From contig NZ_JAFEUP010000006.1 in assembly GCF_016901015.1 (NCBI RefSeq), positions 434,001-498,000 on the forward strand: a stretch of DNA of 64,000 nt. The letters are read 5' to 3'. The translations under genes were made by a program, and so were the position numbers. Within the stretch, counting starts at the first letter, position 1; each line of letters begins with the position of its first letter. Below are positions 34,400-42,996 of the stretch, in pieces. The notes below the pieces were generated by a model. It saw only the letters and a program-made list of their open reading frames with translations. It ran no database searches and was not told the DNA's origin. This DNA comes from Zestomonas insulae (GTDB taxonomy: Bacteria > Pseudomonadota > Gammaproteobacteria > Pseudomonadales > Pseudomonadaceae).

Positions 34400-36337
34400 T
34401 CAGCGGTTCAGGCGCTTGTCGATCAGGCCGTCGACCACCGAGGGGTCGGCGAGCGTCGAGGTGTCGCCGAGGCTGTCCAACTCGTTGCAGGCGATCTTGC
34501 GCAGGATGCGCCGCATGATCTTGCCGGAGCGGGTCTTTGGCAGCGCTGGAGCCCACTGCAGCAGGTCCGGCTTGGCGAAGCTGCCGATCTCCTTGCTGAC
34601 CAGGGCGAGCAGCTCCTGCTTCAGCGCATCGCTGGGCTCGACACCGCTCATCGGGGTGACGAATGTGTAGATGCCCTGGCCCTTGACGTCATGCGGATAG
34701 CCGACCACCGCCGCCTCGGCGACGCTGTCGTGGAGCACCAGCGCGCTTTCCACCTCGGCGGTGCCGATGCGGTGGCCGGAGACGTTGATCACGTCGTCGA
34801 CGCGGCCGGTGATCCAGTAGTAGCCGTCTTCGTCGCGGCGTGCGCCGTCGCCGGTGAAGTAGTAGCCGGGGTAGGCGCTGAAGTATGTGTCGAGCATGCG
34901 CTGGTGATCGCCGTAGACGCTGCGGATCTGGCTCGGCCAGCTGGCCTTGATGGCCAGCACGCCGCTGCCGGCTCCGCTGATTTCCTTGCCCTGCTCATCG
35001 AGCAGCACCGGCTGCACGCCGAAGAACGGCCGGGTCGCCGAGCCGGGTTTGAGGGTGGTCGCGCCGGGCAGCGGGGTGATCATGATCGCCCCGGTTTCGG
35101 TCTGCCACCAGGTGTCCACGATCGGGCAGCGGGTCTCGCCGACCACGTGGTAGTACCACTCCCAGGCTTCCGGGTTGATCGGCTCACCGACCGAACCGAG
35201 CAGGCGCAGGCTGGCGCGCGACGTCTTCTGCACCGGTCCGGCGCCTTCGCGCATCAGCGCGCGCAGGGCGGTCGGCGCGGTGTAGAAGATGTTCACTTGG
35301 TGCTTGTCAATCACCTGCCAGAAGCGCGAGGCGTCCGGGTAGTTCGGCACGCCCTCGAAGATCAGGCTGGTGGCGCCGTTGGCCAGCGGACCGTAGACGA
35401 TGTAGCTGTGTCCGGTGACCCAGCCGACGTCGGCGGTGCACCAGTAGATGTCGCCGTCGTGGTAGTCGAACACGTACTTGTGGGTCATCGCCGCCTGCAG
35501 CAGGTAGCCGCCGGTGGTGTGCAGCACGCCCTTGGGTTTGCCGGTGGAACCCGAGGTGTAGAGGATGAACAGCGGGTCTTCGGCGTCCATCGGTTCCGGC
35601 GGGCAGTCGGAGTCCACCGTGCGCAGTGCTTCGTGGTACCAGAGGTCGCGGTCGTCGACCCAGGCGATCTCGCCCTGGGTGCGCTCGACCACCACCACGG
35701 TGCTGACGTTCGGGCAGCTCTGCAGGGCCTGGTCGACGTTCTTCTTCAGCGGGATGTACTTGCCGCCGCGCACGCCTTCGTCGGCGGTGATCACCGTGCG
35801 GCAGTCGGCGTCGAGGATGCGGTCGCGCAGCGAGTCTGGCGAGAAACCGCCGAACACCACCGAGTGCACCGCGCCGATGCGCGTGCAGGCGAGCATGGCG
35901 TAGGCCGCCTCCGGCACCATCGGCATGTAGATGCACACCCGGTCGCCCTTGCCGACGCCGCGGCTCTTCAGCACGTTGGCCAGGCGGCAGACGTGCGAGT
36001 GCAGCTTGTTGTAGGTGATGTGCGCCGATTCGCTGGGGTTGTCGCCTTCCCAGATGAAGGCGATCTGTTCGCCGCGTTCGGCCAGGTGGCGGTCGATGCA
36101 GTTGTAGCTGACGTTCAGTTGGCCGCCCTTGAACCAGCTGGCCTGGCCTTTGTGCATGTCGCCGTGGTGCACGCTGTGCCAGGGCTTGAACCAGTCGAGA
36201 AAGCGCTTGGCCTGCTCGCCCCAGAAGGCCTCGGGCTGCTCGACGGACTGCCGGTACAGGCGCTGGTAGTCGTCGTCGTTGAGGTGGGCGCGTTGGCGCA
36301 CCGCGTCGGGAACCGGATGACTGCTGATTTCGAACAT
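34400..36337 (-). CDS. acs: Acetyl-CoA synthetase
   Basis: Activates acetate to acetyl-CoA through acetyl-AMP, 645 residues. ANL-superfamily motifs: the P-loop YTSGSTGKPKG, TWWQTETG, YFTGDGARRDEDGYYWITGR, DDVINVSGHRIGT, and the C-terminal PKTRSGKIMRRILRKIA with the regulatory Lys near residue 605 that is acetylated by Pat-type enzymes in other bacteria. The ATG gives MFEISSHPVPDAVRQRAHL, the usual start. The 151-base gap upstream holds the pgi terminator and a nested inverted repeat that could control acs. Confidence 0.96.
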   Translation of the reverse strand: MFEISSHPVPDAVRQRAHLNDDDYQRLYRQSVEQPEAFWGEQAKRFLDWFKPWHSVHHGDMHKGQASWFKGGQLNVSYNCIDRHLAERGEQIAFIWEGDNPSESAHITYNKLHSHVCRLANVLKSRGVGKGDRVCIYMPMVPEAAYAMLACTRIGAVHSVVFGGFSPDSLRDRILDADCRTVITADEGVRGGKYIPLKKNVDQALQSCPNVSTVVVVERTQGEIAWVDDRDLWYHEALRTVDSDCPPEPMDAEDPLFILYTSGSTGKPKGVLHTTGGYLLQAAMTHKYVFDYHDGDIYWCTADVGWVTGHSYIVYGPLANGATSLIFEGVPNYPDASRFWQVIDKHQVNIFYTAPTALRALMREGAGPVQKTSRASLRLLGSVGEPINPEAWEWYYHVVGETRCPIVDTWWQTETGAIMITPLPGATTLKPGSATRPFFGVQPVLLDEQGKEISGAGSGVLAIKASWPSQIRSVYGDHQRMLDTYFSAYPGYYFTGDGARRDEDGYYWITGRVDDVINVSGHRIGTAEVESALVLHDSVAEAAVVGYPHDVKGQGIYTFVTPMSGVEPSDALKQELLALVSKEIGSFAKPDLLQWAPALPKTRSGKIMRRILRKIACNELDSLGDTSTLADPSVVDGLIDKRLNR

Positions 36338-36374
36338 GGCGAGGCCTTCTTATTGTGTGATTCGCAGTGGCGCT

Positions 36375-36407
36375 AGGGTGGCCCAAGCATTTGCTTGGTT
36401 CAACCCT
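36375..36407. promoter_or_regulatory. Nested inverted repeat upstream of acs
   Basis: Inner perfect arms CCAAGCA / TGCTTGG around TT (36383-36398), with outer arms AGGGT / ACCCT (36375-36379 and 36403-36407). It lies 38-70 bases before the acs ATG, where an operator or an mRNA leader hairpin would act. It has no T-run and so is not a terminator. The factor is unknown. Confidence 0.5.
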
Positions 36408-36437
36408 GCGTGGGCATATCTGAACTTTAGAACACCA

Positions 36438-36469
36438 GAAACGGCGAACCCGGCGCATGGCCGGGTTCG
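36438..36469 (-). terminator. Probable terminator of pgi
   Basis: Minus-strand arms CGAACCCGGC / GCCGGGTTCG with a CATGC loop and a short TTT stretch after it, 20 bases downstream of the pgi stop. The weak T-run leaves room for read-through into acs. Confidence 0.55.
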
Positions 36470-36488
36470 GGGGTAACACTTGGCAGGC

Positions 36489-38153
36489 TTAGCCGCGGTG
36501 ACGGCCGCGGAAGAAGTCGATCAGGCCCTGGGTCGAACCATCCTCGGCGGGCAGTTCGTCGCTGCCGGTAAGGCGCTGGTAGACGTTCTTGCCGAGGTCC
36601 TTACCGAGCTCCACGCCCCACTGGTCGAAGGCGTTGATGCCCCAGATCACACTCTGCGCGAACACCTTGTGCTCGTACATTGCCACCAGCGCGCCGAGGC
36701 GGCGCGGGCTGATGCGCTCGACCACCAGGGTATTGCTCGGGCGGTTGCCGGGAATCACCTTGTGCGGCGCCAGGCGCTGCACCTCGTCGTCGCCGAGGCC
36801 CTTGGCGCGCAGCTCGGCTTCGGCTTCGGCGCGGGTCTTGCCAAGCATTAGCGCCTGGCTCTGCGACAGGCAGTTGGCATACAGCCACTGGTGATGGTCG
36901 GTGACCGGATTGTAGCTGACCACCGGGACGATGAAGTCGGCGGGGATCAGCTGGGTGCCCTGGTGCAGCAGCTGGTGGTAGGCGTGCTGGCCGTTGCAGC
37001 CGACGCCGCCCCAGATCACCGGGCCGGTATCACCCTTGACCGGGCTGCCGTCCTGGCGCACCGACTTGCCGTTGGACTCCATGTCCAGCTGCTGCAGGTG
37101 CTTGGTGATGTTCCGCAGGTAGTGGTCGTAGGGCAGGATCGCGTGGCTCTGCGCGCCCCAGAAATTGCCGTACCACACGCCGAGCAGGGCCAGCAGCACC
37201 GGCAGGTTGCGCTCGAACGGCGCGGTGAGGAAGTGCTGGTCCATGCTGTAGGCGCCGGACAGCAGCTCCTTGAAGTTGGACATGCCGATGGCCAGGGCGA
37301 TCGGCAGGCCGATCGCCGACCACAGCGAGTAGCGGCCGCCGACCCAGTCCCACATCGGGAAAATGTTTTCCTCGCGGATGCCGAATGCCACCGCCGCCGG
37401 GCGGTTGCTGGACACTGCGATGAAGTGCTTGTGCAGGTCGACTTCCGTGCCGCCCTGGGCCAGGTACCAGGCCCGCGCCGCTTGGGCGTTCTTCAGGGTT
37501 TCCAGGGTGCTGAAGGATTTCGAGGAGACGATGAACAGGGTGGTCTCGGCGCGCAGCCCGGCGGACAGCTCGTGGAACTCGCTGCCGTCGATATTCGCCA
37601 GGTAATGGCAGCGCACACCGCGCTGGGCGAACGGCAGCAGCGCTTCGGAGACCAGCTGCGGGCCGAGGAACGAGCCGCCGATGCCGATGTTGACCACGTC
37701 GGTGATCGGCTTCTCGCTGTAGCCACGCCACAGGCCGTCATGGATGCGTCCGACCAGGTCGGTCATCTGCCCGAGCACGCGGTGCACTTCCGGCATGATG
37801 TTCACCCCGCCGACATTCAGGCGGTCGGCGACCGGCCGGCGCAGCGCGGTGTGCAGGGCGGGGCGGCCTTCCGAGGCGTTCACCAACTCGCCGCGGAACA
37901 GCGCCTCGATGGCCGGCTGCAGTTCGGCTTCGCGGGCCAGGCGCACCAGCAGGTCGCGGGTTTCCGTGGTGATCAGGTTCTTCGAGTAGTCGAGGAACAG
38001 GCCGCTGGTGCTCAGCGAGAATTCCTTGAAGCGCTCGGCATCCTGACTGAACGCCTCGCGCATGCTGAAGCTCTGCATCGCCTGGCGGTGCTGCTGCAGG
38101 GCCTGCCAGGCGGGCAGCGTGGTTGCGTCGAGTGGTTGCTGGTAATACGCCAT
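36489..38153 (-). CDS. pgi: Glucose-6-phosphate isomerase
   Basis: Interconverts glucose-6-phosphate and fructose-6-phosphate, 554 residues, cytoplasmic. Family motifs NIGIGGSFLGP, FIVSSKSFSTLET, DWVGGRYSLWSAIGLPIAL, GVGCNGQHAYHQLLHQG (catalytic His), and SVIWGINAFDQWGVELGK near the C-terminus. The ATG at 38153 gives MAYYQQPL; an upstream in-frame TTG or ATG at 38195 overlaps the panD terminator. Between panD and acs on the same strand. Confidence 0.96.
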   Translation of the reverse strand: MAYYQQPLDATTLPAWQALQQHRQAMQSFSMREAFSQDAERFKEFSLSTSGLFLDYSKNLITTETRDLLVRLAREAELQPAIEALFRGELVNASEGRPALHTALRRPVADRLNVGGVNIMPEVHRVLGQMTDLVGRIHDGLWRGYSEKPITDVVNIGIGGSFLGPQLVSEALLPFAQRGVRCHYLANIDGSEFHELSAGLRAETTLFIVSSKSFSTLETLKNAQAARAWYLAQGGTEVDLHKHFIAVSSNRPAAVAFGIREENIFPMWDWVGGRYSLWSAIGLPIALAIGMSNFKELLSGAYSMDQHFLTAPFERNLPVLLALLGVWYGNFWGAQSHAILPYDHYLRNITKHLQQLDMESNGKSVRQDGSPVKGDTGPVIWGGVGCNGQHAYHQLLHQGTQLIPADFIVPVVSYNPVTDHHQWLYANCLSQSQALMLGKTRAEAEAELRAKGLGDDEVQRLAPHKVIPGNRPSNTLVVERISPRRLGALVAMYEHKVFAQSVIWGINAFDQWGVELGKDLGKNVYQRLTGSDELPAEDGSTQGLIDFFRGRHRG

Positions 38154-38195
38154 GACCTGCGGTGACCTCTCCCAGATGGGGACGACTTTGAGCAT

Positions 38196-38221
38196 GAAAA
38201 AGCCCGGAACGTTCCGGGCTT
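38196..38221 (-). terminator. Terminator of the pan genes
   Basis: Perfect 22-base palindrome AAGCCCGGAAC-GTTCCGGGCTT followed on the minus strand by TTTTC. Ends panD, 21 bases after its stop, and precedes pgi. Confidence 0.85.
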
Positions 38222-38242
38222 GGAGTGTAGCGTTTTAGCGTC

Positions 38243-38623
38243 TCAGGCGACCTGGACGGGAATCGCGTTGCTGGTGTGGCTCAGCTCGTTGCCCGGCGCC
38301 ATGTACAGCATGCGCGGCTTGAAGTTGGCCAGCTCGGCCTCGCTGTAGTGGGCGTAGGCGCAGATGATCACGCGGTCGCCGACCTTGGCCTTGTGCGCCG
38401 CGGCGCCGTTGACCGAGATGATGCGCGATCCTTCCTCGCCACGGATGGCGTAGGTGGTGAAGCGCTCGCCGTTGTCGACGTTGTAGATCTGGATCTGTTC
38501 GTATTCACGGATGCCGGAGAGGTCCAGCCATTCACCATCGATGGCGCAGGAGCCTTCGTAATCGAGCACAGCGTGAGTGACTTCGGCGCGGTGCAGCTTG
38601 GCCTTGAGCATGATGGCGTGCAT
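38243..38623 (-). CDS. panD: Aspartate 1-decarboxylase precursor
   Basis: Makes beta-alanine for pantothenate. 126 residues, a pyruvoyl enzyme made by self-cleavage between Gly24 and Ser25, visible as DYEGSCAIDG. Other conserved parts: KAKLHRAEVTHAV, YAIRGEEGSRIISVNGAAAHKAKVGD and VIICAYAHY. Catalytic Tyr/Lys region near the N-terminus is intact. Third pan gene after panB and panC, 83 bases downstream, all on the minus strand, so one beta-alanine/pantothenate unit, ended by the terminator at 38196. Confidence 0.96.
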   Translation of the reverse strand: MHAIMLKAKLHRAEVTHAVLDYEGSCAIDGEWLDLSGIREYEQIQIYNVDNGERFTTYAIRGEEGSRIISVNGAAAHKAKVGDRVIICAYAHYSEAELANFKPRMLYMAPGNELSHTSNAIPVQVA

Positions 38624-38706
38624 GGCGGATTCCTCTGAGGGGCCCTTAAAAACGGCGGCTGAGTGTGCCCGAAGCCAATCGGGCGTTCAAGGTGGCGGAG
38701 GCCGGA

Positions 38707-39567
38707 TTAGTGGCTGTTGGCCAGATCGAGCTCGATATTGTCGATCAGCCGGGTGCTGCCCATAAACGCGGCGGCGGCGATGACCAAATGCTGGTCCTCG
38801 GCGACGGCCGGTCGCAGGCTGTCGGCCTGGCGGATTTCCAGATAGTCGGGGCGGAAACCGGCGGCGACCAGCGCCTCGTGGGTGCTGGCGACCAGTGCCG
38901 GGTAGTCGCGACGGCCGTCGCGCAGCTGCGCGGCCAGTGCCTGCAGTTCGCGGTACAGGGCGGGCGCGCTGGCGCGCTGCTCGTCGTTCAGGTAGCCGTT
39001 GCGCGATGACAGCGCCAGGCCATCGTCGGCGCGCACGGTGGGCAGGCCGAGGATCTGGATCGGCATGTTCAGGTCGCGCACCAGGGTGCGGATTACAGCG
39101 AGTTGCTGGAAGTCCTTCTGGCCGAAGATCGCCAGATCGGGCTGGACCATCTGGAACAGCTTGGTCACCACGGTGGCGACGCCGTCGAAGTGGCCGGGAC
39201 GGCTGGCGCCGCACAGGCCCTCGGAAACGCCGCTGACGTGTACCAGAGTCTGCCCCTGCATGCCATGCGGGTACATCTCGTCGACGGTCGGGGCGAACAG
39301 CAGGTCGCAACCGGCGTCGATCAGCTTCTCCTGATCGGCCGCCAGGGTGCGTGGGTAGCTGGCCAGGTCTTCGTTGGCGCCGAACTGGAGCGGATTGACG
39401 AAGATGCTCGCGACCACGAAGCCGGTGCGTTGCGCAGCCTTTTCCACCAGGGCGATGTGCCCGGCGTGCAGGTTGCCCATGGTCGGCACCAGGCCGATGT
39501 CCTTGCCCTCGGCGCGAGCCTGGGCGACCGCGGCGCGCAGCTCGCGGACGGTGGTAACGGTGTTCAT
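38707..39567 (-). CDS. panC: Pantothenate synthetase
   Basis: Joins pantoate and beta-alanine with ATP, 286 residues. HxGH motif in PTMGNLHAGHIALV, FVNPLQFG, the AMP/pantoate part FDGVATVVTKLFQMVQPD, IFGQKDFQQL and ADDGLALSSRNGYL (the KMSKS-equivalent SRN). ATG at 39567 overlaps the panB stop by four bases (ATGA). The reading frame extends upstream over panB, but only this start gives the family N-terminus MNTVTTVRELR. Confidence 0.97.
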   Translation of the reverse strand: MNTVTTVRELRAAVAQARAEGKDIGLVPTMGNLHAGHIALVEKAAQRTGFVVASIFVNPLQFGANEDLASYPRTLAADQEKLIDAGCDLLFAPTVDEMYPHGMQGQTLVHVSGVSEGLCGASRPGHFDGVATVVTKLFQMVQPDLAIFGQKDFQQLAVIRTLVRDLNMPIQILGLPTVRADDGLALSSRNGYLNDEQRASAPALYRELQALAAQLRDGRRDYPALVASTHEALVAAGFRPDYLEIRQADSLRPAVAEDQHLVIAAAAFMGSTRLIDNIELDLANSH

Positions 39568-40364
39568 GCGGAGAATCCGTGCTCGGCGGCGGGGAACGAG
39601 CCGTCCTTGACGGCGGTGACGTAGGCCTCGAAGGCCGCCTGAATGGAGGTCTGGCCGGCCATGAAGTTCTTCACGAACTTCGGCGTTCGGCCGGTCAGCG
39701 ACAGGCCCAGCATGTCGTGGACGACCAGCACTTGGCCGTCGGTGCCGGCGCCGGCGCCGATGCCGATTACCGGGATGCGCACCGCCTGGCTGATTTCCGC
39801 GGCCAGCTCGCTGGGCACGCACTCGAGCAGTAGCAGCGCCGCGCCGGCCTGTTCCAGGGCGATCGCATCGGCACGCAGTTGGCGCGCCTGGGCATCGCCG
39901 CGGCCCTGCACCTTGTAACCGCCGAGGACGTTGACCGACTGCGGGGTCAGGCCCATGTGCATGCACACTGGCACGCCATTCTCGGCCAGGCGCTGCACCG
40001 CCGGCGCCAGGCTAGCACCGCCTTCGAGCTTGACCATGTGCGCGCCGGCCTGCATGACCAGCGCACTGTTGACCAGGGTTTGTTCCAGGGTGGCGTAACT
40101 CATGAACGACAGGTCGGTGACGATCAGTGCGCCCTGGTTGCCGCGCTTCACGCAGCCGGTGTGATAGGCCATTTCCTGGATGGTCACCGGCAGGGTGCTG
40201 TCTTGTCCCTGCACGACCATTCCCAGCGAATCACCGACCAGCAGCACTTCGACCCCGGCCTGGCAGGCGGCACGGGCAAAGGTGGCGTCATAGGCAGTGA
40301 GCATGGTGATTTTTTCACCTTTTTGCTTCAGCTCCTGCAGGGTGGTCACGGTAACGTCAGGCAT
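39564..40364 (-). CDS. panB: Ketopantoate hydroxymethyltransferase
   Basis: First pantothenate step: transfers a one-carbon group to alpha-ketoisovalerate, 266 residues. Motifs ITMLTAYDATFARAACQAG, LLVGDSLGMVVQGQDSTLPVT (metal-binding Asp), AHMVKLEGG, IGIGAGAGTDGQVLVVHDMLGL, PKFVKNF. ATG at 40364 is preceded by GAGGAG. Overlaps panC by four bases. A 135-base gap separates it from folK, so it may have its own promoter: TTGACT on the minus strand near 40446 is noted but the -10 is unclear. Confidence 0.97.
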   Translation of the reverse strand: MPDVTVTTLQELKQKGEKITMLTAYDATFARAACQAGVEVLLVGDSLGMVVQGQDSTLPVTIQEMAYHTGCVKRGNQGALIVTDLSFMSYATLEQTLVNSALVMQAGAHMVKLEGGASLAPAVQRLAENGVPVCMHMGLTPQSVNVLGGYKVQGRGDAQARQLRADAIALEQAGAALLLLECVPSELAAEISQAVRIPVIGIGAGAGTDGQVLVVHDMLGLSLTGRTPKFVKNFMAGQTSIQAAFEAYVTAVKDGSFPAAEHGFSA

Positions 40365-40499
40365 GGAAATGCTCCTCAATCGGGCCCTTGCGCACCCAGT
40401 TGGGGCGGCGGGGACGCCTATAGTCCCGATGGGACTGCATGAAGTCAATTGCAGGTGTTACCGACTTGTTACTGACGTTACCGGCGCGTGGCGCCGGCG

Positions 40500-40988
40500 C
40501 TAGAGTCGTTCCAGGCCCTGGAACGGGCAGGCTTGTAACAGCGCTGCCAGCGGGCGGCCGTCGGGTAACAGCAGCTCGGCGGCGATCTCGGCGAGCGGGT
40601 AGAGGACGAACGGTCGCGCGTGCATGTGGTAGTGCGGTACCTGTAGGCGCGGCTCGTCGATGATCCGGTCGCCGTACAGGAGGATGTCCAGGTCGAGGGT
40701 GCGCGGACCCCAGCGCTCGGCCTTGCGTTGGCGGCCCTGGTTTTGTTCGATGGCCTGCAAGGCGTCGAGCAACTCCAGCGGCGCCAGGCTGGTGTCCACG
40801 GCGGCAACGGCGTTGACGTAGCGCGGCTGATCGGGCGGGCCGAGCGGGTCGCTGGCATAGAAGGACGACACGGCAGACAGGCGGCTGTGCGGCAGGGCGG
40901 CGATCGCCTCGAGGGCAGCGCTGAGTTGCGCCTGCGGCTCGGCAAGGTTGCTGCCGAGCCCCACATAGGCGCGCACCGGATCACTCAC
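40500..40988 (-). CDS. folK: Hydroxymethyldihydropterin pyrophosphokinase
   Basis: Folate biosynthesis: pyrophosphorylates 6-hydroxymethyl-7,8-dihydropterin, 162 residues. YVGLGSNLAEP at the N-terminus, SSFYASDPLGP, YVNAVAAVDT, and the signature RWGPRTLDLDILLYGD with metal-binding Asp pair. There is no ATG: a GTG at 40988 (8-base overlap with pcnB) or the GTG four codons later gives the proper N-terminus; the first is given because it keeps translational coupling with pcnB. Downstream of pcnB as in other Pseudomonas. Confidence 0.9.
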   Translation of the reverse strand: MSDPVRAYVGLGSNLAEPQAQLSAALEAIAALPHSRLSAVSSFYASDPLGPPDQPRYVNAVAAVDTSLAPLELLDALQAIEQNQGRQRKAERWGPRTLDLDILLYGDRIIDEPRLQVPHYHMHARPFVLYPLAEIAAELLLPDGRPLAALLQACPFQGLERL

Positions 40989-42393
40989 CCGACGGCTGAC
41001 CGCTGGTTTCGCCGCTGCCGGCGCGGCGCCGCTTGCCGCCACGACGGCGCTTGCGTGGTGCGCCGGTGCTGTCGCTGCTACTGCTCGCCGACAGGTCACG
41101 GATCATGCCGCGACGTTCGCTGTCGCTGGCTTCCTGGTAGTCGGTCCACCAGTCGCCCAGGCCGTCGGTCTCGTCCCCGGCGCTTTCGCGCAGGAGCAGG
41201 AAGTCGTAACCGGCGCGGAAGCGCGGATTCTCCAGAAGCAAATCAGCGCGCTTGCCGCTGCGGCGCGGCAGGCGTTCCTGCATGTCCCAGATCTCGCGGA
41301 TCGGAATGGTGAAGCGCTTAGGTACGGCAATCCGCTGGCACTGTTCGGCGATCAGATCGTGCGCCGCTTCCTGCATGGCCGGGATCGGCGGCATGCCACG
41401 ATCCTGCAGCTGGGCGACGCGGCCGGGCAGCGCCGGCCAGAGCAGTGCGGCGAACAGGAACGCTGGCGTGACCGGCTTGCCCTGATGAATACGCTGGTCG
41501 GTATTGGCCAGGGCCTGCTGGATCAGCCGGCGGGTGTAGTCGGGGTTGTGCTTCAGCGCCGCGGCGCTGGCCGGGAACAGCGGAGCGAACAGGCCGTACT
41601 CGAGCAGCAGCTCGAAGGTGCGCTCGGCGTAACCGGCGAGGAACAGCTTGAGCACTTCATCGAACAGGCGCGCCGAAGGGATGTCGCGCAGCATCGGCGC
41701 CAAGCGCACGATCGGCGCCGCGGTGTGCTTCTCGATGTCGAAGTCGAGTTTGGCGGCGAAACGCACCGCGCGCAGCATGCGCACCGGGTCCTCGAGGAAA
41801 CGCTGCTCCGGATCGCCGATCAGGCGGATCAGGCGATTGCGGATGTCATGCACGCCGCGTGCATAGTCGAGGATGCGTTCGGCTGTGACGTCGAAGTACA
41901 GGGCATTGATGGTGAAGTCGCGGCGCTGGGCATCGTCTTCCAGGCTGCCATATACGTTGTCACGCAGGATGCGGCCACTTTCGTGGCGGGCCGACAGCGA
42001 GCTGTTCTCTTCTTCCTCGCCCTGCGGGTGGTTGGCGCGGAAGGTGGCGACTTCGATGATCTCGCGGCCGAAATGCACGTGTACCAGCTTGAAGCGGCGG
42101 CCGATCACCCGTGCATTGCGGAACTCGGCACGCACCTGCTCGGGGGTGGCGCTGGTCGCGACGTCGAAATCCTTGGGCTCGAGGTCCAGCAGCAGATCGC
42201 GCACGCAGCCGCCGACCAGGTAGGCCTGGTAGCCCGCGTGCTGCAGACGTTCGACGACACTCACCGCGTGGCGGCTGATCTTGTGGCCGCGGCGCAGGTT
42301 GTGTTGGCGGCTGGTCAGTACCTCGGGCGTGCTTCGCGTGTGCTTGGCGAGGCGCAGGGGGGAACGGAACGACTGGAACAGCTTCTTCAGCAT
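40981..42393 (-). CDS. pcnB: Poly(A) polymerase PcnB
   Basis: Adds 3' poly(A) tails that mark RNAs for decay, 470 residues. Nucleotidyltransferase signature LVGGCVRDLLLDLEPKDFDVATSATPEQV with the GG and DxD metal residues, then RRDFTINALYFD and DPVRMLRAVRFAAKLDFDI. Long basic tail (APRKRRRGGKRRRAGSG) for RNA binding. The ATG at 42393 gives MLKKLFQSFRSP. It lies 111 bases downstream of the crcZ 3' hairpin, as in other pseudomonads, and overlaps folK. Confidence 0.95.
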   Translation of the reverse strand: MLKKLFQSFRSPLRLAKHTRSTPEVLTSRQHNLRRGHKISRHAVSVVERLQHAGYQAYLVGGCVRDLLLDLEPKDFDVATSATPEQVRAEFRNARVIGRRFKLVHVHFGREIIEVATFRANHPQGEEEENSSLSARHESGRILRDNVYGSLEDDAQRRDFTINALYFDVTAERILDYARGVHDIRNRLIRLIGDPEQRFLEDPVRMLRAVRFAAKLDFDIEKHTAAPIVRLAPMLRDIPSARLFDEVLKLFLAGYAERTFELLLEYGLFAPLFPASAAALKHNPDYTRRLIQQALANTDQRIHQGKPVTPAFLFAALLWPALPGRVAQLQDRGMPPIPAMQEAAHDLIAEQCQRIAVPKRFTIPIREIWDMQERLPRRSGKRADLLLENPRFRAGYDFLLLRESAGDETDGLGDWWTDYQEASDSERRGMIRDLSASSSSDSTGAPRKRRRGGKRRRAGSGETSGQPSGE

Positions 42394-42504
42394 GGGATGC
42401 ACTGTGTGACGGAGTGGTCGGCCAGAATAGGAGATGACCGCATGATAGCCGCGGATTCTAGCATTGAGTCGAGGGATGTACGAAGGGGAGGTGGGAGCTG
42501 GAAG

Positions 42505-42873
42505 CTACTGGGGGAGCCGAAGCTCCCCCCCAAGTAGGTGCGTGCTTTGTTTTTATTATTATGGCGGGCTTGTTGTTTTTGTTTGTTGACCCGTTCCCTC
42601 GGCCCAGTGGCTTCAGGAAAAAGACTCCCAATCTCGGAAGTCAGTAGCAAACGGATTGCTTTGGAAGCTGATACAGCCATCATCCAACCAGTACGGGCGC
42701 TGCTTTAAGAGCAGTTTTGTTGTTCTCTGTCTGGCTGTGGGGCGGAACCCCAACGGCTAGTCCTCTCCAAAAGAATCAGTTAGCTGCGTCCCCTGCGTTG
42801 TTGTTTTTGTTATGCCGGAGTCGGTACGTCTTGTTCTTATTGTGTAGGGCAGTGCTTGTTATTGTTGTTGTGC
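42505..42873 (-). ncRNA. crcZ: CrcZ regulatory RNA
   Basis: Small RNA of about 369 bases that captures Hfq/Crc and so relieves catabolite repression. Its place between cbrB and pcnB, the same strand, and the 5' end GCACAACAACAATAACAAG identify it. Six A-rich Hfq/Crc-type clusters (AACAACAA or close) are at 42855-42870, 42830-42844, 42797-42812, 42714-42726, 42569-42588 and 42544-42562. The 3' hairpin is CTACT-GGGGGAGC with loop CGAA on the plus strand (42505-42537). Low-GC region; the short open frames inside are not genes. The 3' end is set by the hairpin and not by a T-run, so it is approximate. Confidence 0.88.
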
Positions 42874-42883
42874 CAGAGATAAA

Positions 42884-42898
42884 GCAGAAGCCGTGCCA
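42884..42898 (-). promoter_or_regulatory. Sigma-54 promoter of crcZ
   Basis: Minus strand TGGCACGGCTTCTGC: GG at 42896-42897 and GC at 42884-42885, 10 bases between, the RpoN spacing. Start predicted near 42873. Matches the CbrB/RpoN-dependent promoter known for crcZ. Confidence 0.85.
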
Positions 42899-42917
42899 GT
42901 TTTTGAAAATCCTTTAA

Positions 42918-42930
42918 ATTCAATGGTTTG
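42918..42930 (+). promoter_or_regulatory. IHF-like site before crcZ
   Basis: ATTCAATGGTTTG agrees with 12 of 13 positions of WATCAANNNNTTR and lies about 50 bases upstream of the crcZ start, between the CbrB site and the promoter. Confidence 0.45.
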
Positions 42931-42956
42931 GTATTTTTCGGTGCTGGGCGCTGGCA

Positions 42957-42996
42957 AGAAAAAGGCCGGATTTCGTTACCCGACAACCCGGCCTTT
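42957..42996 (-). terminator. Terminator of cbrB
   Basis: Minus-strand arms AAAGGCCGG / CCGGCCTTT with an 18-base loop and TTTTTC after. It ends cbrB about 70 bases after its stop. Its far arm touches the CbrB site, so terminator and enhancer share sequence. Confidence 0.7.

Noticed and set aside
34358..36376. Open frame of 672 codons on the plus strand
   Set aside because: Antisense to acs.
42387..42683. Small open frame of 98 codons on the minus strand in the low-GC gap before pcnB
   Set aside because: Lies within the CrcZ RNA; no ribosome site and no family features.
42717..42917. 66-codon hydrophobic frame on the plus strand
   Set aside because: Antisense to crcZ and overlaps its promoter.
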